DNA of 64,000 nt from Cydia pomonella. Taxonomy: Eukaryota > Arthropoda > Insecta > Lepidoptera > Tortricidae. The translations under genes and the position numbers were made by a program. The stretch covers positions 676,832-740,831 of the forward strand of contig NC_084722.1 in assembly GCF_033807575.1 (NCBI RefSeq), read 5' to 3'. The notes under the pieces were generated by a model. That model ran no database searches, had not been told where the DNA came from, and worked only from the letters and a program-made list of their open reading frames with translations. Shown here piece by piece: positions 49,814-59,380 of the stretch (positions are counted from its first letter, which is position 1; the number at the start of each line of letters is the position of its first letter).

Positions 49814-50135
49814 TTGAAACGTAATAAATATATTAAGAGCCTCGGTAAAGAGTACCATTTTGTACCACTTGCCGATGAAACGCTAGGTCCATGGGGTCCC
49901 AGCGCGTACAAGTTTTTTGGAGAAATCACGAAACGTCTGGTTGAAGTAACTGGTGACCGAAGAGCTGGCGGCTTCCTCGCACAACGTATCAGTATTGCGA
50001 TACAACGAGGAAATGCCGCCAACATCCTTGGTACAATGCCTTAAGGGCCTATTTTAGATATAAGCTAGTTGTAGTAATCATCTGTATATATCCATTATGT
50101 ATATTGTTATTGTAAATAAATGTTGAATTGTATAT
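49814..50135 (+). pseudogene. Family Q non-LTR element, last 76 codons intact plus 3' UTR
   Basis: The open frame 49814-50044 encodes YHFVPLADETLGPWGPSAYK, FFGEITKRLVEVTGDRRAGG and FLAQRISIAIQRGNAANILG, then TMP and stop. It aligns with residues ~304-362 of the 7560-8687 product and is the cleanest copy of the GTMP subfamily. 5' truncation is near 49800, so the nuclease and RT domains are missing and the first Met is incidental. The 3' UTR GGGCCTATTTTAGATATAAG, TATGTATATTGTTATTGTAA ends in AATAAATG near 50125. The same UTR is at 30960 and, inverted, at 37400. Confidence 0.82.
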
Positions 50136-50315
50136 ATCGTAGTAAGACTTGTTTAAGTTTTGGCACATCGAGTTAAATTAATTGACTTGAGAATTTTCTT
50201 GCCCAATAAAATACCTAATTATGGTTTGTTTACACTCTTTTAAATACCTAAAGATACAGACTATAATACACAGATATGTTATAGATTTGTATTCGATTTC
50301 ACGCATATAACACTT
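50136..50315. other. Short gene-free interval
   Basis: Nothing recognised. Confidence 0.3.
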
Positions 50316-50584
50316 ATAGGTTAGGCACCGAAAAGGTATAGAGGGGACTTTTGACATGTTCACCTCTTAACTAGTCTAACACATTCAGTGCCAGCGCGTG
50401 CTACGCGCTACGAGCGTAGCCGATAACATGGGAAAATGCGTATGTAGCGAAAAGCGACTACGGACTGAGCGCCCGCCTGGCGGGTTGCTGGCAGTGAATG
50501 CGCTAAACAAAGTTACGCAGTCAGAAATTGTGTCCAACCATTTCCCTCTATACCTTTTTTGAGCATTCATTGCCTGGCCTATTC
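50316..50584. mobile_element. Outer TIR element (AAAGGTATAGAGGG arms)
   Basis: ATAGGTTAGGCACCGAAAAG through GGTATAGAGGGG at the left is mirrored by TCCCTCTATACCTTTTTTGA through CATTGCCTGGCCTATT at the right. The MITE at 50376-50507 sits in its centre. Confidence 0.75.
50376..50507. mobile_element. Inner MITE (CTAACACATTCAGTGCCAGC ends)
   Basis: The left CTAACACATTCAGTGCCAGC is mirrored by GCTGGCAGTGAATGCGCTAA. The interior is GC-rich (CTACGCGCTACGAGCGTAGC). Related to the TTAA element at 23590-23700. Confidence 0.8.
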
Positions 50585-51040
50585 AGAGTCAGGTTCAGAC
50601 CATTTATTGACAAAAAATACAATGTTTTTACACGTCATACAATTAGGCTGGTACATAGCAGATTACATGTTAATAGTGGTGATTATTAATATAAAATAAT
50701 TATACAGTAGGTATATAAAATAATATATGAAGTATCATTTTGATTTGAAGTGAATAAAATAATACCATCTGGTATTATTGTTATTGGTGCCGCAAGTATT
50801 TAAAAATAAAAGAATGTCTTTTTAAAGCTGACATCAACAAGACAACTGATGAATACACAAAAAAAAAAAAAACTAAGTGCATTTTCGTAAAGTATTCATG
50901 ATAGCTCTAAAAGGAACACAGTCATAATCCTATAGGAACCCAATTGTCCTTATTTTGTTAAAACTAATTGTAAGTCCAACTGTCCCACCTGGCCACCTCT
51001 CCCGAACTCCCCCTGAGATGAAAACTTGAAAAGAGCTTAA
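50585..51040. other. Gene-free AT-rich stretch
   Basis: Nothing recognised except a possible inverted LINE tail (CCATTTATTGACAAAAAATA at about 50600). Confidence 0.3.
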
Positions 51041-51045
51041 CCCTG

Positions 51046-51395
51046 GTTGTCGGGAAACTGGCAAGTACCCAGCTGCAACGAGTGCGCTAAATGGCAAACC
51101 CGACACATCTGGAGGGGTAAGGCTACGTCAAACACTGAGCGGGTAAGGCTATACATTGCATCTCCGAAAACTGGCACGTACCTAGCTGCAATCGCGCTAA
51201 ATGGCAATCCCGACACATCTGGAAGGGTAAGGCTCCGTCAAACACTGAGCGCGTAAGGCTATACATTGGTTGTCGGAAAACTGGCACGTACGGGTAAATC
51301 GGGGGGTGGCGGGGGGGGGGGGGGGTCGTACGGGGGTCGCGCTAAATGGCAATCCAGACACATCTGGACGCGTAAGGCTGTTGTCCAACGGACGG
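51046..51395. repeat. Minisatellite, 3 copies of a ~112-bp unit
   Basis: Units begin near 51048, 51162 and 51271 (TC(G/C)G(A/G)AAACTGGCACGTAC) and each contains GCGCTAAATGGCAA(A/T)CC(C/A)GACACATCTGG and GTAAGGCT. The third copy has a G-rich insertion (about 51300-51340). All overlapping frames (51047-51515) are repeats read in different phases. Confidence 0.88.
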
Positions 51396-51620
51396 CGACT
51401 GGCGGGTTTAATCTATGCGGAAGAATATTTTCTCCGTATCCAGTATAACCGGCAATCAACGATTAATACATGTATTTTCTATGTGCAAATAATGTCAGGT
51501 AGAAAAAAAAGATAGTTAACAGAGAGTTTAGGAAAGGTACTCGCTGTCAGTGTGAATAAACAACGACCTATAATAAGCATTTCATTTATTAACTAATAAA
51601 AGAAATGGTAATTCAGGCTG
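51396..51620. other. Short gene-free interval
   Basis: Nothing recognised. Confidence 0.3.
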
Positions 51621-51627
51621 TCCATGG

Positions 51628-51780
51628 TAATTCAGCGTGGAAATGCTGCGAGTATCATGGGCGCCTTTGCACCCGGGACGGTGGGGAGCGGTTTGTTTGC
51701 GTAAATTTTAAGTTTTATATAATAATATGTTTTTGATCAAATAGTTACATCGAATTAAATTGAATATAATATTTTATTAA
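51628..51780 (+). mobile_element. Family Q non-LTR 3' terminus (FAPGT subfamily)
   Basis: Encodes IQRGNAASIMGAFAPGTVGS then GLFA and stop (about 51633-51704), clearly akin to the end of the 7560-8687 product. The UTR follows to about 51780. Everything upstream is missing. Confidence 0.78.
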
Positions 51781-52370
51781 CTGATTATGTTTACAGTTAA
51801 TAATAGGAGGCGTCGAAAACTGCCTGTGTGGGGCCATTCTGTAGGCCACGGCAAAGCTAAGAATTATCAAAAAATATTGTTTCTTTCAGTTTTAAATATG
51901 ATTCAAGAAAACTAAAGAAAAGAGAATTAGTCAACAAAGTCGGACCAAGCAGACTCTACATGACTTTGTATTGTCATTTTAAGTGCAGCAATATCATCAT
52001 TAATGTCATTTCTTATGGAAACATGATGTTTATATTGACACTCCCTCATTTTGTTATATATAAAATTAGCTTAGACGGACTGTGTATTACAACATTTTTT
52101 TACACACGCTACACGAATGGCGCCAGCCTTACCTCAATTTATTGAGCAAATCAGCGTGACTGCGACATTCAACAATATTTGTCAGACTCTTGTCGGAGCT
52201 GCGTTGGTGGTTTGTTTTCGTCGTATATTGACACGGTTGTTTGCGGACGTGTTTGATTTGTTTTTATTTGTAACAAACAACGCAAACGCTTTTCAACAAA
52301 TATATTCTCTATCACCGACTTTTACCATAGTAATAACAATGTGAATATGTTATATTCTTAAGTTAATAAC
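51781..52370. other. Gene-free stretch
   Basis: Nothing recognised; frames 51960-52145 and 52117-52344 have no support. Confidence 0.3.
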
Positions 52371-52372
52371 GA

Positions 52373-52823
52373 CCCGATTCGATACGATAACGATAAGTTC
52401 TGGTTTAGATTAGTTCCCATTTAGATATCGTTTGTATGTCGTATAATTGTCAGAAGCAGCTCGATTCGGGCAACCAATGTCACTTTGACGTTAGAAATAT
52501 CGTAGATAGATCTTATTGGGATCACAGCGGAATCGAAATAAGCGTCCATGTTGACATGTTATTTAGTATGGAAGACACGACAACTATGTTTTTTACATGA
52601 GTGTGAGGGTATAGGTATAGTGAAGACTCAGTGATAAACACCCTACCTAATTTTAATATTTGAATCCTTATTGGCTACATGTTGCCATGTATAGATTAAC
52701 TTCTTCTTCTTTCCGAATTCAGTTTTCAATTTAATCAACTATATGTGTGTTTATCATGTCGTTTAGTTATCGATCTTTCCAAGATCTTAAACGTGTCTTT
52801 ATCATTCTTCGAATCGGGCCGTT
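52373..52823 (-). mobile_element. CGGCCCGATTCGAAG MITE, copy 2, with internal insertion
   Basis: ACCCGATTCGATACGATAAC at the left and CATTCTTCGAATCGGGCCGT at the right. CAGAAGCAGCTCGATTCGGG matches copy 1 in inverse. About 180 bp (52572-52755) has no counterpart in copies 1 and 3, so an extra sequence is lodged inside. Confidence 0.8.
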
Positions 52824-53283
52824 AGAGATGGGATATTTATTCAGTAATTATTCGATATTCGGCAAGTTTTCCAATGTTCACATTCGGCCGAATTATTGGG
52901 TTAAAGTGCCTAATATTGGGCAAATATATTTATTATTATTTAACCAACTTTACGTGTTTATTACATTTGAAATGGCGCTGTACACAAATAATAAATATCT
53001 TTATTCAGTAATAATATTTGCTTACGTTATTGTTTACATAGATATAGTTATTAATTAACTTAGCAAGTAGATATAGCACAGTACAGTTACATGGCCAACT
53101 CCAGTCCCACAGTCAATATACGTAATAAGGTGTACAATTGGTCAATTAACTGCACTGTTTAGTAAAGATTACAATAAAATAATATATGATCAACATTTCA
53201 TGAATAAAGCAAGCTACATCTGTTAAATATACTTAGTATAGGTACTTCTGATCAAAAGTCTTCCCCCTTTATAGTTACACGAG
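52824..53283. other. Gene-free AT-rich stretch
   Basis: The 103-codon frame 52747-53058 begins in the MITE and runs through AT-rich DNA; not accepted. Confidence 0.3.
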
Positions 53284-53349
53284 ATAATTCCAAGTTTGTA
53301 CGGAACCCTCGGTGCGCGAGTATAACGAACTCGCACTTGACCGGTTTTT
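53284..53349 (-). mobile_element. GGGTTCCGTA family terminus
   Basis: TACGGAACCCTCGGTGCGCG, ACGAACTCGCACTTGACCGG then TTTTTA is one end of the family in reverse; the rest is missing. Confidence 0.7.
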
Positions 53350-53569
53350 ATACTTCGTATTGTTACATATATGAAAAACTAAATTTCAAGTGAACTTTAT
53401 ATTTGGAATGTGACGTTAGGGCGTGTCACGTAAAACCTATAAGAGGCTCTCAACACCGTTCTGGCCGAATGCCAAGGTTTGGTCGAACTAGTCAGCAAAA
53501 ACTGGGCAAATCTATAGAATAAAAGGCATTTATGAATGAGTCGTCTTTATCTTTTAACACAAAAAACCG
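53350..53569. other. Short gene-free interval
   Basis: Nothing recognised. Confidence 0.3.
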
Positions 53570-54140
53570 GACAAGTGCGAGGCGGACTCGCCCGCCGCGG
53601 GTTCCGTACAAATTTAAGTATTTTTTTACAATTTTTTTAATTTTAAGATTCTTTCCTGTACTTGTAGTTTAAACGAAGTAACATGTCAAATTTTATATTT
53701 CTAGGTCAAAAGGAGGTACCTTATACATTTTGATTCCCTTGAGAGTGTCGAAATATACGTTTTTTGTAGTATACTGGCCGTAACTTTTTTTAAAGTTAAC
53801 TTAGAAGTTTGTTGTTGTTGTTGTGTGTTTGTTCGCTTTCGTAAAAACTAGTGCCTACGCCAAATCTTGGGATTAGTTGTCAAGCGGACTCCAGGCTCCC
53901 ATGAGCCGTGGCAAATGCCGGGACAACGCGAGGAAGAAGAGAGAGAGAGAACTTAGAAGTTTGATATTTTTTTCACAATTTTAAGGGACCGTAGACCTAA
54001 GTATATTGTTTTAATTTCGACTCGATACCTCCAGTTATTCCCGAGATAAAAGGTCTTGACAGATAGACAGACGGACGGACATGAAAGTGTACCTATACGG
54101 CTCCCGATTTTGCCTTTTGAGGTACGGAACCCTAAAAATC
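53565..54140 (+). mobile_element. GGGTTCCGTA element, copy 4, containing a SINE
   Basis: Starts AAACCGGACAAGTGCGAGGC then GGACTCGCCCGCC and GGGTTCCGTACA; ends TTTTGAGGTACGGAACCCTA after ATAGACAGACGGACGGACAT. A family A SINE fragment with a target duplication lies at 53812-53949. Confidence 0.82.
53812..53949 (+). mobile_element. SINE family A fragment with 14-bp perfect TSD
   Basis: AACTTAGAAGTTTG occurs exactly at 53798-53811 and 53950-53963. Between them are a (TTG)n stretch, then TTCGCTTTCGTAAAAACTAG and the rest of the SINE body to GCGAGGAAGAAGAGAGAGAG. The insert lacks the tRNA head. Confidence 0.9.
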
Positions 54141-55155
54141 TACAATTAAAAACAGTTCACAATGTCATTTTATAATATGTTTACAGTAATATGTTTTCTT
54201 CGAAAGCATTTCGAAATATTCAAGATGGTTGCGAACGAGACACTCATATTTCGTCTCGCTCGCACTAATACTTGTGCGGACAAGTCTGAGCGAAATAAAC
54301 ATTCTATTATCTGACACGTTCAAATTATTCTTTTAATGTTTTAATCAAACATAAAAACGATATCAAATCTAATAATTCCGCTCTTATAGACTATGTACGA
54401 ACTATAACTCAACTGACTATCAAATCAAGTATTCATTCCCCTCCTTACTATTATTTTATACATCGTCACTGCTACGCGCCTACGGCGTAGACAAGCGTAG
54501 GCAGCTACGGCGTAGCTCGTTCGAACAAATACGAAAACAACAAGTTTTGATAGAATGTTTAGAAGTAGAATTGTTTAGGAATATATTATTTATCCAGCAA
54601 TATTATACGTCAAATTTACATTAATTCATTCTGCCGGGAGTCCGTCGATCGAAGCTACATCCAGTCATTTTAGACAAAAAAATCACACAGCAATCATCTT
54701 CGGACTTTCTGTCTTCTGCATTTTATTTTGTTGTAAATGGACAGTGACAGACTTAATTTGTGAGAAAAAAACAAGAAGATTATATAAAATCCAGCGGGCC
54801 CGCTCCTCGAGGGAATAACAAGTAATTATATCTCACTGACAAGTTACCGTTTTTAAACCCCTTTCAATTTTTCGAGCCCATTTTCTTTCTTTATTTATTT
54901 TGTTCCTAACGAGACTGGGGTGAACAAATTTTATTTTATTTTAGCTTGAATAAGGTAGTTGACTGACTAGTAAAATCAGTTTCTTTTTTCGAACTGTCAA
55001 AACGATTTGCCACCGTAGAATCTATATGAAAAACAGAATGATGACGTCACGATCAAGGTACCCTCTTTTATATTCGTGCATGGTCTGCATGGTGTCAAAT
55101 TATTTATTTTGATTACAAACAACAACCTTATACCATTCCATATTTATAACTACTT
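54141..55155. other. Gene-free stretch with small palindromes
   Basis: GCGAACGAGACACTC/TCGTCTCGCTCGC (about 54231-54262) and CTACGGCGTAG repeated at about 54480 and 54513 in inverted context are the only structures. No gene. Confidence 0.35.
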
Positions 55156-55157
55156 AT

Positions 55158-55440
55158 TAGATAGATAGATAGATAAAATATTTATTCAACCACAACTTAC
55201 ATGCTTTGTGACACAAACAAATAACAAGAGACAAAATGAAAATTGATAAGAGACAAAAAAAAAGTAACATACAATTTGACACTAATATCAATAACAATGT
55301 ATTACGTGTCTTATTTTTAGATTAGTAGAGATATTAGTAGAGGGTCATTTGTTGTGGTAAAGAATAGGCGCTGACTCAGCATAAATGCCTCGGAGACCAC
55401 AGCGCTGATCTTCCGTCAGAAACTTAAAACCTAACACTAA
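55158..55440 (-). mobile_element. (ATCT)n-tailed retroelement, copy 1
   Basis: (GATA)n at 55158-55175 is the inverted tail; the minus strand then reads TTGTGTCACAAAGCATGTAA, back to AGGCATTTATGCTGAGTCAG and TTTAGTGTTAGGTTTTAAGT. It matches 57444-57600 plus 59385-59519 in plus orientation, which tells where the Dong element sits in the second copy. No promoter boxes seen; it may be a LINE UTR or a SINE-like unit. Confidence 0.78.
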
Positions 55441-55443
55441 ATA

Positions 55444-56077
55444 AAAGCGGCCAAGTGCGAGTCGGACTCGCCCATGAAGGGTTCCGTACCATTTATGACG
55501 TATTAAAAAAACTACTTACTAGATCTCGTTCAAACCAACTTTCGGTGGAAGTTTGCATGGTAATGTATATCATATATTTTTTTTAGATTTTTCATTCTGT
55601 TGTTTTAGAAGTTACAGGGGGGGGGGACACACATTTTTTCACTTTAGAAGTGTCTCTCGCGCAAACTATTGAGTTTAGAAAAAAATGATATTAGGAACCT
55701 AAATATAATTTTTGAAGACCTATCCATAGATATCCCACACGTATGGGTTTGATGAAAAATTTTATTTTTATTTTTATTTTATGACGTATTAAAAAAAACT
55801 ACTTACTAGATCTCGTTTAAACCAATTTTCGGTGGAAGTTTGCATGGCAATGTATATCATATATTTTTTTTAGATTTTTCATTCTGTTATTTTAGAAGTT
55901 ACGGGGGGGGGGGGGCACACATTTTACCACTTACTTACCAAGTTTGAACAGTATAGGTCTTATAGTTTTGGAAAAAAGTGTCTGTGACATAAGCGGACAG
56001 ACAGACGGACATGACGAATCTATAAGGGTTCCGTTTTTTGCCATTTGGCTACGGAACCCTAAAAACGATAGTAACAA
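55444..56077 (+). mobile_element. GGGTTCCGTA element, copy 5, with internal duplication
   Basis: Starts AAAGCGGCCAAGTGCGAGTC, GGACTCGCCCATGAAGGGTT; ends GGCTACGGAACCCTAAAAAC after GACAGACAGACGGACATGAC. About 148 bp (TTATGACGTATTAAAAAAAC through GAAGTTAC(A)GGGGG) occurs at 55493 and again at 55779. A further CGGAACCCTAAAAA lies at 56086. Confidence 0.88.
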
Positions 56078-56099
56078 ATTTTTGGTACGGAACCCTAAA

Positions 56100-56446
56100 A
56101 AACAACAGTTGTATAATATTTCTAAGAACACTGTTTTTAGTTATCCTATAGATGGGAGCATAGGGCCCGCTGGGGCCTCGCGCGCTTCTTATGAAATTGA
56201 TTTCGATCTTAGCAGTAATTTAATCGAAAATTGGTGTGCTGGAGTAGAAAAACCTACTAATAAACTTAGTTTATACCTAGACAGCTCTACGCGCCTAATC
56301 AAGTTAAAACTTATTACTACGGTCCTGACAACTTTGAACACATGATTCTCTGAAGTGAAGTTATATCAATTACAAACAAAATGTAGACTTCAATCAGATT
56401 ATTTTAGACGTCTAATGAATACCTTATTATAATATAACGACTTATC
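56100..56446. other. Unassigned stretch with a 70-codon open segment
   Basis: The distal part of the frame 55944-56345 (from about 56130) reads YPIDGSIGPAGASRASYEID, then LSSNLIENWCAGVEKPTNKL. It is outside the known repeat and not low-complexity, but has no recognised homology or clear splice sites. Possibly an old TE or gene fragment. Confidence 0.25.
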
Positions 56447-56556
56447 ACTAGACTTAAATCGACAGGGAAAACCGACCGGGGCGTCGAAAAATCGGCAGCT
56501 CGAAAAAAATACAAAAAGTTATCAAGGTCCATGTCCCGGTCGATTTACGTCTAGTG
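56447..56556. mobile_element. CACTAGACTTAAATCGAC MITE (110 bp)
   Basis: CACTAGACTTAAATCGACAG is mirrored by CGGTCGATTTACGTCTAGTG; a smaller relative of 38419-38740. Confidence 0.78.
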
Positions 56557-56631
56557 AAACGAACCTATTCAAAATTGTTATAATGACTTATCATCAAAGA
56601 ATATCAGTTTTTCATAATTATTACTATCGGA

Positions 56632-56904
56632 TCGATTCGAAGACTGATTAAGAAACCTTTAAGATCTTGGAAAGATCTTTAATAGATCGATAACTAAACG
56701 ACTTGTCAAAATAAACGTTTATTTCGATTCCGCTGTGATCTCAATAAGATCTATCTACGATATTTCTAACGTCAAAGTGACATTGGTTGTCCGAATCGAG
56801 CTGCTTTTGTCAATTATAGAGGTACATACAAACGATATCAAAATGAGAACTTATCTACACCAGAACTTATCGTTATAGTATCTCATTCTTCGAATCGGGC
56901 CGTT
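56632..56904 (+). mobile_element. CGGCCCGATTCGAAG MITE, copy 3
   Basis: TCGGATCGATTCGAAGACTG at the left, TCATTCTTCGAATCGGGCCG at the right, and the interior AAGATCGATAACTAAACGAC-like segment shared with copies 1 and 2. Confidence 0.88.
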
Positions 56905-57024
56905 TGAGTCACACGAACTGAATTACATGAGACTTGGCATAAACATGTGTATGCAGAAAATAAAACTAATAGAAGTTTTGCATGTAAAACTTTTACTCCC
57001 TCTATTTTATTAGTATTATAATTT

Positions 57025-57286
57025 GACGACCGGTTTGGCCTAGTGGCCACCCTGCCTACGAAGCTGATGGTCCAGGGTTCAAATCCTGGTAAGGGCATTT
57101 ATTCGCGTGATGAGCATGGATATTTGTTCCTGAGTCATGGGTGTTTTTTATGTATTTAAGTATTTATAAATATTTATATTATATTTATATCGTTGTCTAA
57201 GTACCCTCAACACAAGCCTTATTGAGCTTACTGTGGGAATTAGTCAATTTGTGTAATAATATCCCATAATATTTATTAATTTATAA
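57025..57286 (+). mobile_element. tRNA-derived SINE, family B, copy 6
   Basis: GACGACCGGTTTGGCCTAGT followed by GGCCACCCTGCC: the A box has lost GGTAGT. B box CAGGGTTCAAATCC is intact. Complete body and tail. Frame 56883-57098 is a shadow. Confidence 0.9.
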
Positions 57287-57773
57287 TTTCTAGCAACGGA
57301 AACTAGTACCCGGGGCCCATTTCTCGAACGGTATTAGTCTAATATTATTAGTGTGTTGCCATGGTAACTCACACAACTTGACAGTTCGTGGACTAATATT
57401 ATTAGTCTATATATATAAGTACATTGACTAACTCTGCACTGGTCGTTTTTAGTGTTAGGTTTTAAGTTTCTGACGGAAGATCAGCGCTGTGGTCTCCGAG
57501 GCATTTATGCTGAGTCAGCGCCTATTCTTTACCACAACACATGACCCTCTAATAATACCTCTACTAATCTAAAAATAAGACACGTAATACATACATACAT
57601 TATTATTACCTCTTTATTTATCTTGTGTCTTAGATTAGGCATTTTATAATATGAATATAAAAGTAAAATACAACAAATCATACAAAAATAATACAAAATA
57701 CATATAAACACATTATAAAAAACCTAAACCTAGGGTGCCGCCAGCAGCGGGGCAGGGCCCAAGCTGCCGGTGG

Positions 57774-57851
57774 TCAGGGCCGCAGAGAGAGGAACCGGCG
57801 GACTATCCGCGCCGTGTCCAAGATCACCGCCTTCTGCATCTGACCCTTGGT
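57774..57851 (-). pseudogene. C-terminal tail of the Dong ORF beyond the TAG
   Basis: 25 further codons in the same frame (KGQMQKAVILDTARIVRRFL then SLRP) and TGA. In the truncated copy at 11975-12211 the same 22-residue tail is encoded with third-base differences only (for example CGT/CGG, GTA/GTC, CGT/CGC). Conservation of protein but not DNA indicates this tail is coding in active elements. Confidence 0.8.
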
Positions 57852-59380
57852 CTAACCACCTAGCGAGAGTCTCTCAAGGTGTTGGTCGAGACTCTTCGCT
57901 ATGAGACCATTCGCTGAAACGACTATCGGGACAATGATCGTCGAATCAACATCCCACATGGCGGTTATCTCATGAGCCAAGTCTAGGTACTTACTGGACT
58001 TGTCCTTCTCGGCTTTCACGAGATTCTCATCATGGGGGATGGTGATATCGACGAGCACGGCCCGGCATGGCGATCGATCTATTATCACGATGTCAGGCTT
58101 ATTGGCTACAATAGTCCTGTCAGTGATAATAGATCGATCCCAATAGAGCGTGGCACGACCATTTTCGAGAACTGGCGCAGGTGAGTACTTGTAGTACGGT
58201 ACTTCGCGGTCCACAAGGCCGTATAGAAGAGCAAGTTGCTGGTGAATAATCCTGGCTACGAGATTATGTCTGTGCAAGTACTCGCCGTTAGCAAGATGAG
58301 AAGAACCGGAAATTATATGCCTGAGTGACTCTCCGGGACGGCAGCATGCCCGACAAATGTCGACCGTACCGTCCTTCAGGATATATTTCCGATAGTTGTT
58401 CGTCATCATCACTTCGTCCGCAATTTCACAGGCAAAACCCTCGGTTTCTCCGAAGAGGTCCCCGAATCGTAACCAGTTCACCGACGCGAGCAGGTCCACG
58501 TCGGGTCCCGTGAGGGCCTTGTAGAACCGCCCGTGTAGCACCTTACTCTCCCATGCCGCCCTGCGATCCGCAGTACTTAGTACCACAGGTTTGCGCCAGT
58601 TCTCGTTTGCCAAGGAGAGCGGCGTGAGGTTCCTGTCTACTGCCACCACATCACGATGCATCCCACACTCGTTGTTAAGGAAATAATTCCTGAGATTGCA
58701 CACCTCGCGGTTGTGGAGATCTTTGGCGTTTAGGAAGCCTCGACCTCCACACTTCCGTGGGATGTACAATCTCATAACTGACGAGCGTGGGTGTAGCATA
58801 CGGTGTGTGGTTAGCAGTAGTCGGACCCTCCGATCCAGGGCGTCCAGCTCGGTCTGAGTCCACCTTAGTATGCCAAAGGAGTATGTGAGCAGGGGCATTA
58901 CCCAGGCGTTGAAGGCGCGCACTTTGTTGCCTCCTGACAAAAGACTGTTAAGGACTTTTGTGAGCCGACTGAAAAAGCGTTCCTTCACCGACTGTCTAAT
59001 ACCCTCATCCTCAATACCCAACGACTGTGACATACCGAGGTATTTGTAGGTTTCTGATTCAGAGATAGATCTGAAAGCCATTGCCTCAGAAAGTTGTAAA
59101 TTTGTTGAATTTACAACCTTCCCCCGCTGTACATGCATAACTGCACATTTATCGACACCAAACTCCATGTTGATGGCACTACTGAAGACTTCGGTGGTTT
59201 TCAGTAGCTCCAACAAGTCTTGGCTATTTGGTGCAAATAATTTGAGGTCATCCATGTACAGAAGGTGAGAAACGACTTCACCCTCTCTCCGAAGCCGGCA
59301 ACCTAGTCCCGAATCCTTCAGCAGGGTGCTGAGGGGATTCAGAGCTAGGCAGAACCACAGGGGACTCAGACTATCACCCT
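57852..59380 (-). CDS. Dong/R4-type ORF, RT palm to nuclease domain (partial, nonsense near C-terminus)
   Basis: Open for about 509 codons. The frame continues upstream of the Met at 59255 through GDSLSPLWFCLALNPL to 59379, where the element is truncated, so that Met (of the catalytic YMDD) is not a start. From the YMDD Met: KYLGM at 71-75, thumb region to ~200, knuckle C301-x2-C304-x8-H313-x4-S318 (the last position is normally Cys), and K386-P387-D388 with D403 (LVDITIPHDENL), the restriction-like nuclease signature of R2/R4 elements. The TAG at 57852-57854 falls where related proteins have Trp; the same frame then continues 25 codons to TGA at 57774-57776. The 5' half of the ORF is missing, so no activity is expected. 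Confidence 0.88.

Larger units (their letters stand above)
57609..59380 (-). mobile_element. Dong/R4-clade non-LTR retrotransposon, 5'-truncated, in (TTA)n target
   Basis: ATTATTATTA (left, about 57599-57607) and TATTACTACTATTATT (right, 59381-59396) flank it. The 3' UTR (57609-57773) and C-terminal coding tail match the copy at 11975-12211. The coding part is described separately. Truncation falls inside the RT domain, just before GDSLSPLWF. Confidence 0.85.

Noticed and set aside
52747..53058. 103-codon frame
   Set aside because: Begins inside a MITE end and proceeds through AT-rich DNA with no homology.
58325..58863. 62-codon frames on both strands within Dong
   Set aside because: Shadow frames of the 467-codon Dong frame.
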